NCBI GenBank assembly: GCA_017454585.1
Contig: JAFTCU010000025.1
Coordinates: forward strand, 1 to 15,033
Length of the DNA stretch: 15,033 bases
Reading direction: 5' to 3'
DNA from: Thermoguttaceae bacterium
GTDB taxonomy: Bacteria; Planctomycetota; Planctomycetia; Pirellulales; Thermoguttaceae
The notes beneath the pieces are model-generated. The model did not search any database. It saw nothing but the letters and a program-made list of their open reading frames with translations, and was not told the DNA's origin. The number at the start of each line of letters is the position of its first letter. Positions within the stretch are counted from its first letter, which is position 1. The translations under genes were made by a program, and so were the position numbers. Positions 7,638-14,421 of the stretch are shown here, piece after piece.

Positions 7638-7661
7638 AGTTAAAAACCAGGAAATTTAACT
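7638..7661 (-). repeat. Inverted repeat between the metallophosphoesterase and caspase-like genes
   Basis: The perfect 7-bp arms AGTTAAA and TTTAACT are separated by 10 nt. The repeat lies 15-38 nt before the caspase-like start codon and 20 nt past the preceding stop (minus orientation). No T tract follows, so it is more likely an operator or processing hairpin than a terminator. It may also be a chance AT-rich match. Confidence 0.4.
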
Positions 7662-7681
7662 GAAAGCCGTGAGGGGCGGAT

Positions 7682-8680
7682 TCATTGCTTTTCGAAAACG
7701 ATTTCTTTACCGTTCATCGGGTCGGTTTCGTCGAGCGTCCAGAGCGTGAAACGGTACGCGGTCGGCAAAATCTGCATCTTCACGGCCGCCGGCGGGGTCT
7801 GGAACGTTCCGACGCCCACGACTCCGGAGCTGGGAATGCTCAGGCTGCGCGGCGAGTCGGTCTTCGAACGGTAAAAATTATGGAAGTGGCCATGGATCCA
7901 GCCCTGGAACTGCGGAAAGTCCTTGAACTGCGGGAAAAACGTCTCGACGTCCGTCGGGTGATGACCGCAGAAGAAGATCGGCCGGTCGGCCGGCTGCGCC
8001 TTCAGCACGGACTCCATCCACGTGACCTGCTCGGGGAAAAAAGCGCCGTGGTAGCGCAAGTAGCCGTCGTTCTGGCCGTACTTTTCCTTTTGGGCGGGCG
8101 TGAACCACTTTTCCCAGTCGCCGCGCAGGGGGTCGAACGTTTCAAAAAGGACGAGATCCACGTCTTTCAGCGAGACGCGGAACGCCTGCCAGTCTTTCGA
8201 CGGCGAGATGGAACGCGGGCCGAACTCCGAAAAGACGCGCAGGTAAACGTCGTTTTGTTCCGCCAGCCGGGGCCGGTCGTGGTTTCCCATGATTTTCGCG
8301 TAAGGGATCCCAGCATCGTCGAGCGGCTTGAGCGTTTCCTTGACCAGTTTGTACCCTTCCTCGGACGGGACGTTTATGTCGTCGCCGAGCATGATGACGT
8401 ACGCCGGGCGTGGGTCCATCGACACGATCCGGCTCACCCAGGTGCGGAGATTCGCCAGCGTGTCGTACTCGACGCGGAATTCGCCTTCACGCCCGGTTGG
8501 CGTGTAGCTGAAATCCATCGAAGGGCCGCGCTTCGTCTCGACCGGGGAGACGTACCGGACCGAGGGCTTCACGTCGCAGTGGAAGTCGGAAAGAAACAGA
8601 ACGAGGTTTTCGTCCACCGTCACCGCGTGGGCGAGGGTCACGAACGTCAGAAAAAAAAGGAAAGCGAGGAAACGTTTCAT
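7682..8680 (-). CDS. Secreted calcineurin-like metallophosphoesterase
   Basis: The product has 332 residues from the chosen ATG at 8680, which puts a compact signal peptide at the N-terminus (MKRFLAFLFFLTFVTLAHA, cut after residue 19). An upstream ATG at 8716 would add 12 residues; neither start has an SD. All metal-binding blocks of the family are present in order: D32-F-H34 (SDFHCD), GDD (99-101), GNHD (132-135), GHH (239-241) and GHFH (264-267). The protein should bind two metal ions and hydrolyse phosphomonoesters or diesters outside the cytoplasm. Its substrate is not readable; relatives include purple-acid-phosphatase-like and phosphodiesterase-like enzymes. It lies between panB (76 bp upstream of the chosen start) and the caspase-like gene, all on the minus strand, so cotranscription is plausible. 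Enzyme class is confident, role unknown. Confidence 0.9.
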   Translation of the reverse strand: MKRFLAFLFFLTFVTLAHAVTVDENLVLFLSDFHCDVKPSVRYVSPVETKRGPSMDFSYTPTGREGEFRVEYDTLANLRTWVSRIVSMDPRPAYVIMLGDDINVPSEEGYKLVKETLKPLDDAGIPYAKIMGNHDRPRLAEQNDVYLRVFSEFGPRSISPSKDWQAFRVSLKDVDLVLFETFDPLRGDWEKWFTPAQKEKYGQNDGYLRYHGAFFPEQVTWMESVLKAQPADRPIFFCGHHPTDVETFFPQFKDFPQFQGWIHGHFHNFYRSKTDSPRSLSIPSSGVVGVGTFQTPPAAVKMQILPTAYRFTLWTLDETDPMNGKEIVFEKQ

Positions 8681-8756
8681 GATCGATTTTTTAAAACTGA
8701 CTTGCACTTGACCCATAATTAAAAGACAAAGTAAGATACGTCGTTCCCGTAAAGGT

Positions 8757-9518
8757 TTATTTCGTCGGGAAAGTGCCTTTTTCTACGTCCTTTTTATACG
8801 CCTTGCAAGCGCCAAGAATCGAGGAACGAAGATCTACGTACTGTTTCGCGTGTTTCGGCGTACGGTCTGAAAGTCCCAAAATATCCTGAATGACCAGAAT
8901 CTGACCGTCACATTTCGGGCCTGAACCAATGCCAATCGTCGGGATCTCGAGCGCATGGCTGATCTCGCCGGCGATTTCATGATCGACGCACTCCAGAACG
9001 ACCGCGAACGCCCCGGCGTCCTGAACGGCCAGCGCGTCCCGCATCAGTTCATCCCGCACGCGCCGCATGGAATATTTTCCGAAGGTCTGGATTTTCTGCG
9101 GCAAAAGCCCGATGTGCGCAAGAATCGGAATCCCGGCGTCCACAAGCCGGGCAATCGTTTCCTTTTGCTGGAAAGAGGACTCGATCTTGATCCCGTGGCA
9201 GTTCGTTTCTTTTACCACTCGAGTACAGTCACGCAGAGTTTCTACCCACGACTGATGACCGCCGGGGAATGGAAGGTCTGCGATGACGATCGTTTTCTGC
9301 ACAGCGCGGCGAACGATCTCCGTATGGTAAATCATCTCTTCGAGCGTGACGGGAAGCGTGTTTTCTTTTCCTTGCACCACCATGCCGAGCGAGTCTCCAA
9401 CCAGGATCGCATCGATCCCGGCCTGATCCACGAGCTGGGCCGTGGGGAAATCGTAGGCCGTCAGCATGGAAAGTTTGCGCCCGGTTTTTTTGACGGCGGT
9501 AAATTCAGGAATATTCAT
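8757..9518 (-). CDS. panB: 3-methyl-2-oxobutanoate hydroxymethyltransferase (ketopantoate hydroxymethyltransferase)
   Basis: The product has 253 residues, slightly short of the common 260-280. PanB transfers a hydroxymethyl group from 5,10-methylene-tetrahydrofolate to 2-oxoisovalerate, the first committed step to pantothenate and coenzyme A, in the cytoplasm. Hallmarks are MLTAYDFPTA (18-27), VGDSLGMVVQG (40-50) with metal ligand D42, ADLPF (80-84) with D81, K111 in IKIES, HIGLLPQ (135-141), catalytic E176 in VLECV, and IPTIGIGSGPKCDGQ (192-206). All expected active-site residues are present. A strong Shine-Dalgarno, GAGGTGA, sits 3 nt before the ATG at 9518, which fixes the start. It follows the LRR gene by 29 bp and is probably read from that gene's promoter. 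No other pan genes are in the window. Confidence 0.96.
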   Translation of the reverse strand: MNIPEFTAVKKTGRKLSMLTAYDFPTAQLVDQAGIDAILVGDSLGMVVQGKENTLPVTLEEMIYHTEIVRRAVQKTIVIADLPFPGGHQSWVETLRDCTRVVKETNCHGIKIESSFQQKETIARLVDAGIPILAHIGLLPQKIQTFGKYSMRRVRDELMRDALAVQDAGAFAVVLECVDHEIAGEISHALEIPTIGIGSGPKCDGQILVIQDILGLSDRTPKHAKQYVDLRSSILGACKAYKKDVEKGTFPTK

Positions 9519-9547
9519 GACTCACCTCGAAGCGAAAAACCATTCAT

Positions 9548-10963
9548 TTAATTCTTTCTCGACCACGGAGCGGCCAGGAAACGCCCCAGTTTGTACATCG
9601 TGCTGGTCTGGGCGCCGCGGAAGATTTCTTTCGCGTGTTTCCCAAAAACCTTTTTTATGCCGTGTTCCGTGATGAGCGTCCCGTCAACCAGTACTTCCTG
9701 AAGGTTTTCAAAACGTTTCAGATGGCGGAGCGAATCGTCGCTGAAGTAAGTATCCGTCACGTTGAACTCGATCAGATCGGTCATTTTCTTCAGGCTTGCC
9801 AGACACGCGTCCGTCACCTGGGTGTCGTTCAGATGAAGGACTTTCAGGAGCGCCATGTCGCGAAGATACTCGACGCCGCGGTCCGTAATCGGGCTTTCAT
9901 AGTCATTTCCATCGATTGGGATCGTACCTCCGAGGTAAAGTTCCAGCATGGAAGTCATTCCCGCGATGTACTTCAGCCCCGCATCGGAAACGATCGTTCC
10001 CTGGAGGTTCAAAAGCTGCATCTGATGCAGGCCCTGAAGCGCAGGCATTCCCTCGTCCGAGATGTTCGTGTCGTCGAGTTTCAGTGAGTCAAGGTTCTGG
10101 AACTGAGGGAGGAATTCCATTCCCGCGTTCGAGAAAGGTGTGGACGTGAGCGTCAATTCGCGCAGATTCGTCAGTCCGTCCAGACTTCCAAACGTTTCGC
10201 CTGTCACTTCTGTTGAGGTGAGGATCATCGATTCCAGCTCCGTCAGCCGGAACAGGGATTTGATCCCGGAATCGGTCACGTGCGTTGATGTGAGGTTGAT
10301 CTCGTGCAGATTCGTGATCTGGCCCAAAAGATGAAGTGCCTCATCATCGATCGCTTCGTTCATGGCGAGGCTGAGCCGAAGGGGAACATCGATTTTTTTC
10401 CACGCGGTCACACAGTCGGCGGTAAGCGGGAAATGCCACCAGACTTCCAGAGTTTCCCCCTCTTTCAACGCCTTTACGACCAACGGATCGATCTCAGGAT
10501 TCGGCGTGAGTGTCGGATCGTTTGGGTCCTGCCAGACTTTGGCCGCCTTAACCCCTGTAGCAGTACGTACTTCCAGCTTGTCGGCCGTGATCATTGCGGG
10601 AAGAGCGTCTTCCTTTACAGCCGCGCCGCCCTGAAAATTCCCGTAAGGATACGGAATCGGCTGACCGTCCGGGCCGACCATTCCCGGATAAAACGCCGGG
10701 ACTGCGTAACCGGCACTCATCTGCATGGGAGAACCGGGAGGAAGGACCGTCACAAAGGGAGGAAGAACGGGGGCTTGAACCGGTACGGGCGTCTGAGCTT
10801 GAGAGGAGGCCGTCGGTACGGAAGGCTGCGGCGGAAGTTCCTTTTCCTCCTCGGCCATATCGTCGATTTCGGAAAGCATCCGGTCGTAAGTCGCCTGATC
10901 GATCGCGCCCTCGAGAAAGCGCTGCATTAATTTCTGCTTAAGCTCTAAAAGCTCACGTTTCAT
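9548..10963 (-). CDS. SHOCT-like N-terminal helix plus planctomycete-type leucine-rich-repeat protein
   Basis: The product has 471 residues from ATG 10963, chosen because AGGGAG lies 5-6 nt upstream; an in-frame TTG at 10987 would place this SD inside the coding region. Residues 1-34 (MKRELLELKQKLMQRFLEGA...YDRMLSEI) resemble a SHOCT oligomerisation helix pair. A Pro/Gln/Tyr-rich linker follows (about 40-120, with YPGMVGPDGQPIPYPYG), then an unassigned domain (about 125-215). Nine leucine-rich repeats at about 216-441 have the form LxxLxLxxTxVTDxGLxxL. They are 24 residues each, except one carrying a 10-residue insertion (GNDYESPI). There is no signal peptide or membrane helix, so the protein is probably cytoplasmic and binds a partner protein. 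It has its own strong promoter at 11011-11038. The partner and pathway are unknown; tight coupling to panB is probably coincidental. Confidence 0.88.
   Translation of the reverse strand: MKRELLELKQKLMQRFLEGAIDQATYDRMLSEIDDMAEEEKELPPQPSVPTASSQAQTPVPVQAPVLPPFVTVLPPGSPMQMSAGYAVPAFYPGMVGPDGQPIPYPYGNFQGGAAVKEDALPAMITADKLEVRTATGVKAAKVWQDPNDPTLTPNPEIDPLVVKALKEGETLEVWWHFPLTADCVTAWKKIDVPLRLSLAMNEAIDDEALHLLGQITNLHEINLTSTHVTDSGIKSLFRLTELESMILTSTEVTGETFGSLDGLTNLRELTLTSTPFSNAGMEFLPQFQNLDSLKLDDTNISDEGMPALQGLHQMQLLNLQGTIVSDAGLKYIAGMTSMLELYLGGTIPIDGNDYESPITDRGVEYLRDMALLKVLHLNDTQVTDACLASLKKMTDLIEFNVTDTYFSDDSLRHLKRFENLQEVLVDGTLITEHGIKKVFGKHAKEIFRGAQTSTMYKLGRFLAAPWSRKN
9641..10318 (-). repeat. Nine tandem leucine-rich-repeat coding units
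   Basis: These are units of 72 bp (24 residues), with one of 102 bp, inside the LRR gene. Each unit carries a T-x-V/I-T/S-D/N-x-G/A core, for example STHVTDSGI, DTNISDEGM, GTIVSDAGL, DTQVTDACL and GTLITEHGI. The units have diverged at DNA level, so this is an old array rather than a recent expansion. Confidence 0.8.
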
Positions 10964-11010
10964 AATCGCTCCCTGACTGGTAGCCAAAAGTCAAAAAATA
11001 CTTACGCCAT

Positions 11011-11038
11011 ATTATAGTATTTATTTCTTTTGTGTAAA
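11011..11038 (-). promoter_or_regulatory. Strong sigma70-type promoter for the LRR-panB transcript
   Basis: On the minus strand, -35 TTTACA (11033-11038) and -10 TATAAT (11011-11016) are separated by 16 bp. The -10 is perfect and the -35 has one mismatch. The predicted start near 11004 gives a leader of about 40 nt to the ATG at 10963. It is the best promoter match in the window. Confidence 0.75.
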
Positions 11039-11098
11039 GTGGGAAATGACTTTTTTTTAAAATATTTTAAGATTAACTTCCCAGAGCCCCGAAACCAT

Positions 11099-11722
11099 TC
11101 AGCTTCCGGCCCGACGGAGCTGGTCCAGAAGATTCTGGATCTTCTGGTGGTTTTCGTCCGTCTGGCGAATGATCAAGTGGCCGTTTGGCGACCAAAACTG
11201 GATCGTTCCGTTTCCACCATTCTGCTCCCACGATTCCGGGTGGATCGTGTTCTGGATCACCTCAACGAGCTGCTCACCGGCTTCCTCGTTGACCTGGTTT
11301 CCAGCCCCGAATCCTGGGGCCCCAAAACCAGGAGCGGCCTGCTGGGCCATTTCCGCCTTTTCTGGTAGTTTCTTCACACTCGCGGGCTTTTCTTCCTTCT
11401 TTTCACCACTTTTTTCAGCGCTCTTTCTGGCGAGTTCCGCTTCGGCGATCTGAATGGAAAGGGCGTCAAGTTTTACGCGGAGATTCCTCAAAAGCAGCTT
11501 CCGCGTCGATTCGGGAAGGGTCTCGTCCGCCTCGACCTCACGATAAAGCCCGAGGAGTTCCCGAGCGGCATTTTCGGCCTGGGTTTCCGGGACCTTTTTC
11601 CAGTGCTTCAGGGCGGTTTGCGCTTCCTTCTGAAGCTCCTTCCCCTCCGCGGCCTGCGCACAGACCGGGGGTAGAACGAGCGCCAGACCCAGAATCAAAA
11701 GAGCGAGTTTGAAAATTTTCAT
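11099..11722 (-). CDS. Small exported protein with C-terminal secretin-like domain
   Basis: The product has 207 residues from ATG 11722, set by the strong SD GAGGAGG ending 6 nt upstream; the frame extends 21 codons further but without signal. A signal peptide covers residues 1-24 (hydrophobic MKIFKLALLILGLALVLPPVCAQA). Residues about 25-125 are charged helices with a Lys/Glu-rich stretch. A Gly/Pro segment with APGFG twice (130-139) links to the C-terminal domain at about 148-204. That domain (LVEVIQNTIHPESW, NGGNGTIQFW, NGHLIIRQTDENHQKIQNLLDQLRR) resembles a domain found in many planctomycete exported proteins, usually NLSLVVSQTxxVHxxIxxLLxxLR, which has a secretin short-domain-like fold pattern. 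No pore-forming secretin domain is present. It follows the 838-residue secreted protein gene by 32 bp and is probably cotranscribed with it. Function unknown. Confidence 0.82.
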   Translation of the reverse strand: MKIFKLALLILGLALVLPPVCAQAAEGKELQKEAQTALKHWKKVPETQAENAARELLGLYREVEADETLPESTRKLLLRNLRVKLDALSIQIAEAELARKSAEKSGEKKEEKPASVKKLPEKAEMAQQAAPGFGAPGFGAGNQVNEEAGEQLVEVIQNTIHPESWEQNGGNGTIQFWSPNGHLIIRQTDENHQKIQNLLDQLRRAGS

Positions 11723-11754
11723 GAGGTTCCTCCTCAAATAGTCAATGAAGGTTT

Positions 11755-14271
11755 CTACTTCGTAATTTTCACGACCATTACGCACTCGGCGCCGAGGTTT
11801 TTCTCACCGCAGAGGATCTCCACGTTCCCCTTCAAATCGTCACGGAATGACGTGAATTCCACCTCGATCGGCTCTTGGGTCGGGTTGAAGACCGTCAGGT
11901 AGTACACGCCACCGTCAGTCGCCGGGTCACCAAAACGCTCGACGAGCAATTTTTCACTGCTCATAGAAACGCCCGTCTCAGGTTCCCAGCCCGCCTCCGC
12001 GACCAGCTTGCAGAGCGGGACGTACTTTTTGAAAAGCGGCCGGTCACGCTCGTAGAGCTCCGGGTTTTTGAAGTAATGGTCGGTCGAAGCGTTGGCGCTG
12101 AAGTAGCCCGGGAACATTCCGAACGCGAGCGAGCGCTGCATGAACTTTTCGCTGCACTCGTACGAGAATTTCGTGAAATCCGTGTTCATCAGGAAACAGT
12201 ACGGTTTCCCTCCGCAGAGCATCCGGCGGTACTGCAGTTCACGGACGTCCATCGGGTGCCAGCCGTTGCGGTTCCAGTCGGTTTCCGTCCCCATGACGTC
12301 CAGGATCGGCGCGAGCCACGAGAGCGAGCCGGGCGTGGAATTGGCCATCATGAGGCGGTTCGACGCGTGGACCTTCTGCTCCAGTTCATGCACGTACTCG
12401 AACGAAGTCAGGCCCCGGTAAAGCGCGGGCTTTTTCTCCTTCAGCGAGAACGTGAGCGGCGTTTTCGCGCAGGCCAGATGCTCGCGGCGGAAGTTCAGAG
12501 AAAGCGTCACGTAGCACTCCGAGGAATCGATGTACTCGCCGTCCACGCCGGAAAAGTCATTTTCTTCGCGGACTTTGCCGTAGCATCTCTCCTGGTAGTC
12601 GGCGCTCCATTTGGCCTCGCATGTGTTCGGGGACTGGATCCCCGGAATGTCGCAGGTGCTCCAGACGATCCCTTTGCACCACGGCGTATCAAGGTAACGG
12701 CCCGAAGGCTTCTGATTCGCGTCGTACATCACGGAAGTCTCCCACCCTTTCGCGTACGAGCCGCCCTTTCCGGACTCCGCGATTTTACGGGCCTCGGCGA
12801 TTCCCAGGTCGATGATCTGCTCGTTTGAAAGATTTTCCCCCTCCTCGCCTTCCGGGAGATCAAGCCGCATCCACCACGTCGTCGGCTCCGTGTAACGGAA
12901 CGTCAGGTAATTGTGCGCGTCATCCCAAGCCGTTTCTGTATCGCCTTCCATGAACATGAAGCCGAAATCTTCATGAGCAGGGACCTCGCTGATCTTCGCG
13001 AACGGCATCCAGACGCCCATCTGGGGAACGCGGACCCTGAACGCCTCCGGGTAGAGTTTCATATAGCGGCTCCACGCGGTCCGCAGCCCACCAGCCTCCT
13101 GCGAGAAATGGCAGAAACGCAATTCCCACTCGTTATTTTCCGGCACGAAACCCAAATCGTACGCGATGCAAAGCTCTTTCGTGACCCGATTGTAGAACGT
13201 CCGGTAAATGGCCGGAAATGCCGGGTCGATCCCGAGCCAGTACTCCGCGGAGTCGTTCCCCACGCCCTGGATCGGGAAGCGGTTTAGGCGCCCCATCCCC
13301 GCGGGATTTATGCGGCCTTGCGAGACTTCATCCCACTCGATGGTTTTCGAGGAGTCCAGCGCGTCGAAGTATTTCGTCATTTCGGCCGGGACCGGAACTG
13401 CCGCGACGAGCGTCATGCAGCGGTCCGTGGGGGTCAGGCTTTTGATCTTTACCGCGTCAAAAACCGTACCGCATTCGGTGGTTTTGGAGTCGAGTTTCAG
13501 CTCAAACTCTTTCTGGCCGTCCGGAGCAAACGACGCTGAGTACACGCCGTCCTTTCCCGCTTCCAGCCGATGCCAGTCGGAGTCCTGCCCAGCGTCACGC
13601 AAGTAGAAACGCGGCGTCGGTTCTTGCGTTTCAGCCGTCTGGGAATCCCCCACCTGCTGGGCGACTTGCGGCGAGCGGAAAACGTTCAGTCCGTCGAAAT
13701 GGAACAAACCGCCGATTTTTTCCGGGTCACCCTGGCGCAAGGTCGGCATACGGAACTGGACCGTGCCTTTTTTCAGGCGGAACAGGCAGTAGAACGTGAG
13801 TCTCTTGATCGGCTTCGACGGCAGGAAAAAGGTGGATTCGGTCTTCCACTCCTTCGAGCCGTCAAAACTGGCTTTGATCCCCCACTCGGGCGTACCGTCC
13901 GTGTAGATCGCGTCCACGTAGAGCGAGTAATCGCCACCCAATCCCGCCACTTGCGCGGTCAGGTTCCGGCTTTCCCCCGAAATGAAAATCGGAAGCGGCT
14001 GGGTCTGATCCAGGGTCACGCCCCAGATCACGGCGTTCGTCGCAGTGTTTCCTTCACTGGGAGCGTCAACGGTCCAGAGGACGCCCTTTTCGTCGGTCGT
14101 TTCCGTTACATTGCCGGACTTGTGGGCGGGAAATTTCTCGAGCAGATTTTGCTCGGCAAAAATCGTTTCGCGGCACTGCTGCATACAGACGAAATCCGCA
14201 CGGACGCCAAGCGTCAGGACAAACAAAAGGCCAAGAGACCAAACCAGACGGCGGGAAAGAATGGAAAGCAT
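11755..14271 (-). CDS. Large secreted protein with TIM-barrel/glycosidase-like features
   Basis: The product has 838 residues. The ATG at 14271 is preceded by AGGAG at 7 nt. A signal peptide (MLSILSRRLVWSLGLLFVLTLGVRA) is cut after about residue 25. The first half (to about 330) looks beta-rich, as in carbohydrate-binding or jelly-roll domains (FISGESRNLTAQVAGLGGDYSLYVDAIYTDG). The middle holds GGLRTAWSRYMKLYPEAF, often seen before catalytic barrels, then MGVWMPF. The barrel-like half has candidate acidic residues in GVDGEYIDSSEC (D577, E579, D582) and LDVMGTETDW (D658, E663, D665). A short beta domain ends the protein (GGVYYLTVFNPTQEPIEVEF). I do not recognise a numbered glycoside hydrolase family. 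Glycan degradation is an inference from layout and from the divergent sugar-isomerase-like gene. It shares a 150-bp control region with that gene and leads a two-gene unit with the small secretin-domain protein. Confidence 0.75.
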   Translation of the reverse strand: MLSILSRRLVWSLGLLFVLTLGVRADFVCMQQCRETIFAEQNLLEKFPAHKSGNVTETTDEKGVLWTVDAPSEGNTATNAVIWGVTLDQTQPLPIFISGESRNLTAQVAGLGGDYSLYVDAIYTDGTPEWGIKASFDGSKEWKTESTFFLPSKPIKRLTFYCLFRLKKGTVQFRMPTLRQGDPEKIGGLFHFDGLNVFRSPQVAQQVGDSQTAETQEPTPRFYLRDAGQDSDWHRLEAGKDGVYSASFAPDGQKEFELKLDSKTTECGTVFDAVKIKSLTPTDRCMTLVAAVPVPAEMTKYFDALDSSKTIEWDEVSQGRINPAGMGRLNRFPIQGVGNDSAEYWLGIDPAFPAIYRTFYNRVTKELCIAYDLGFVPENNEWELRFCHFSQEAGGLRTAWSRYMKLYPEAFRVRVPQMGVWMPFAKISEVPAHEDFGFMFMEGDTETAWDDAHNYLTFRYTEPTTWWMRLDLPEGEEGENLSNEQIIDLGIAEARKIAESGKGGSYAKGWETSVMYDANQKPSGRYLDTPWCKGIVWSTCDIPGIQSPNTCEAKWSADYQERCYGKVREENDFSGVDGEYIDSSECYVTLSLNFRREHLACAKTPLTFSLKEKKPALYRGLTSFEYVHELEQKVHASNRLMMANSTPGSLSWLAPILDVMGTETDWNRNGWHPMDVRELQYRRMLCGGKPYCFLMNTDFTKFSYECSEKFMQRSLAFGMFPGYFSANASTDHYFKNPELYERDRPLFKKYVPLCKLVAEAGWEPETGVSMSSEKLLVERFGDPATDGGVYYLTVFNPTQEPIEVEFTSFRDDLKGNVEILCGEKNLGAECVMVVKITK

Positions 14272-14321
14272 GATTTTTCTCCTGCGAAAAACTTTCAGGG
14301 GGGGACTATTTCTTTAAAAAG

Positions 14322-14341
14322 GTTTGTGGTATAATACAAAC
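14322..14341. promoter_or_regulatory. Palindrome centred on a -10 box (candidate operator)
   Basis: Arms GTTTGT (14322-14327) and ACAAAC (14336-14341) flank 8 bp that contain the plus-strand TATAAT (14330-14335). The centre TA/AT also pairs, giving 8 of 10 symmetric positions. A protein bound here would block the -10 element. Confidence 0.5.
14327..14335 (+). promoter_or_regulatory. Extended -10 promoter for the xylose-isomerase-like gene
   Basis: TGG followed directly by TATAAT (14330-14335) is a perfect hexamer with the extended TGn element. No good -35 is found at 16-18 bp, which fits an extended -10 or an activated promoter. The predicted start near 14342 gives a leader of about 80 nt. 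Confidence 0.6.
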
Positions 14342-14345
14342 TGGC

Positions 14346-14360
14346 CACTACTAATTAGTG
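14346..14360. promoter_or_regulatory. Second palindrome at the predicted transcription start (candidate operator)
   Basis: Arms CACTA and TAGTG flank CTAAT, and the overlapping 10-mer ACTAATTAGT (14350-14359) is a perfect palindrome. It lies just downstream of the predicted plus-strand start and overlaps the candidate minus-strand -10. Confidence 0.45.
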
Positions 14361-14384
14361 TAACGCAGTTTTTTCAAATTTCAA
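14357..14384 (-). promoter_or_regulatory. Candidate promoter for the large secreted-protein gene
   Basis: On the minus strand TTGAAA (14379-14384) and TACACT (14357-14362) are 16 bp apart. The -35 has one mismatch and the -10 has two. It would face the plus-strand promoter, with start sites about 8 bp apart, so the two could exclude each other. Confidence 0.35.
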
Positions 14385-14421
14385 GCCCCCCCAAGAGAAA
14401 ATCATAAAAAAAGGAGCCGCC

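Noticed and set aside
7685..8722. A 345-codon plus-strand open frame across the metallophosphoesterase gene
   Set aside because: It mirrors a gene with all metal-binding motifs. Its translation is rich in Arg/Val/His with no domain pattern, as expected for an antisense frame in GC-rich DNA.
11051..11070. T8 run plus the palindrome TTAAAATATTTTAA between the LRR promoter and the secretin-domain gene
   Set aside because: The T run has the wrong orientation to terminate the minus-strand gene, and no plus-strand gene precedes it. It is probably AT-rich promoter-upstream DNA.
11875..12828. Long plus-strand open frames opposite the large secreted-protein gene (also 13570-14334)
   Set aside because: They are antisense shadows with low-complexity composition, no SD and no recognisable motif. 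The minus-strand frame has a signal peptide and an SD.
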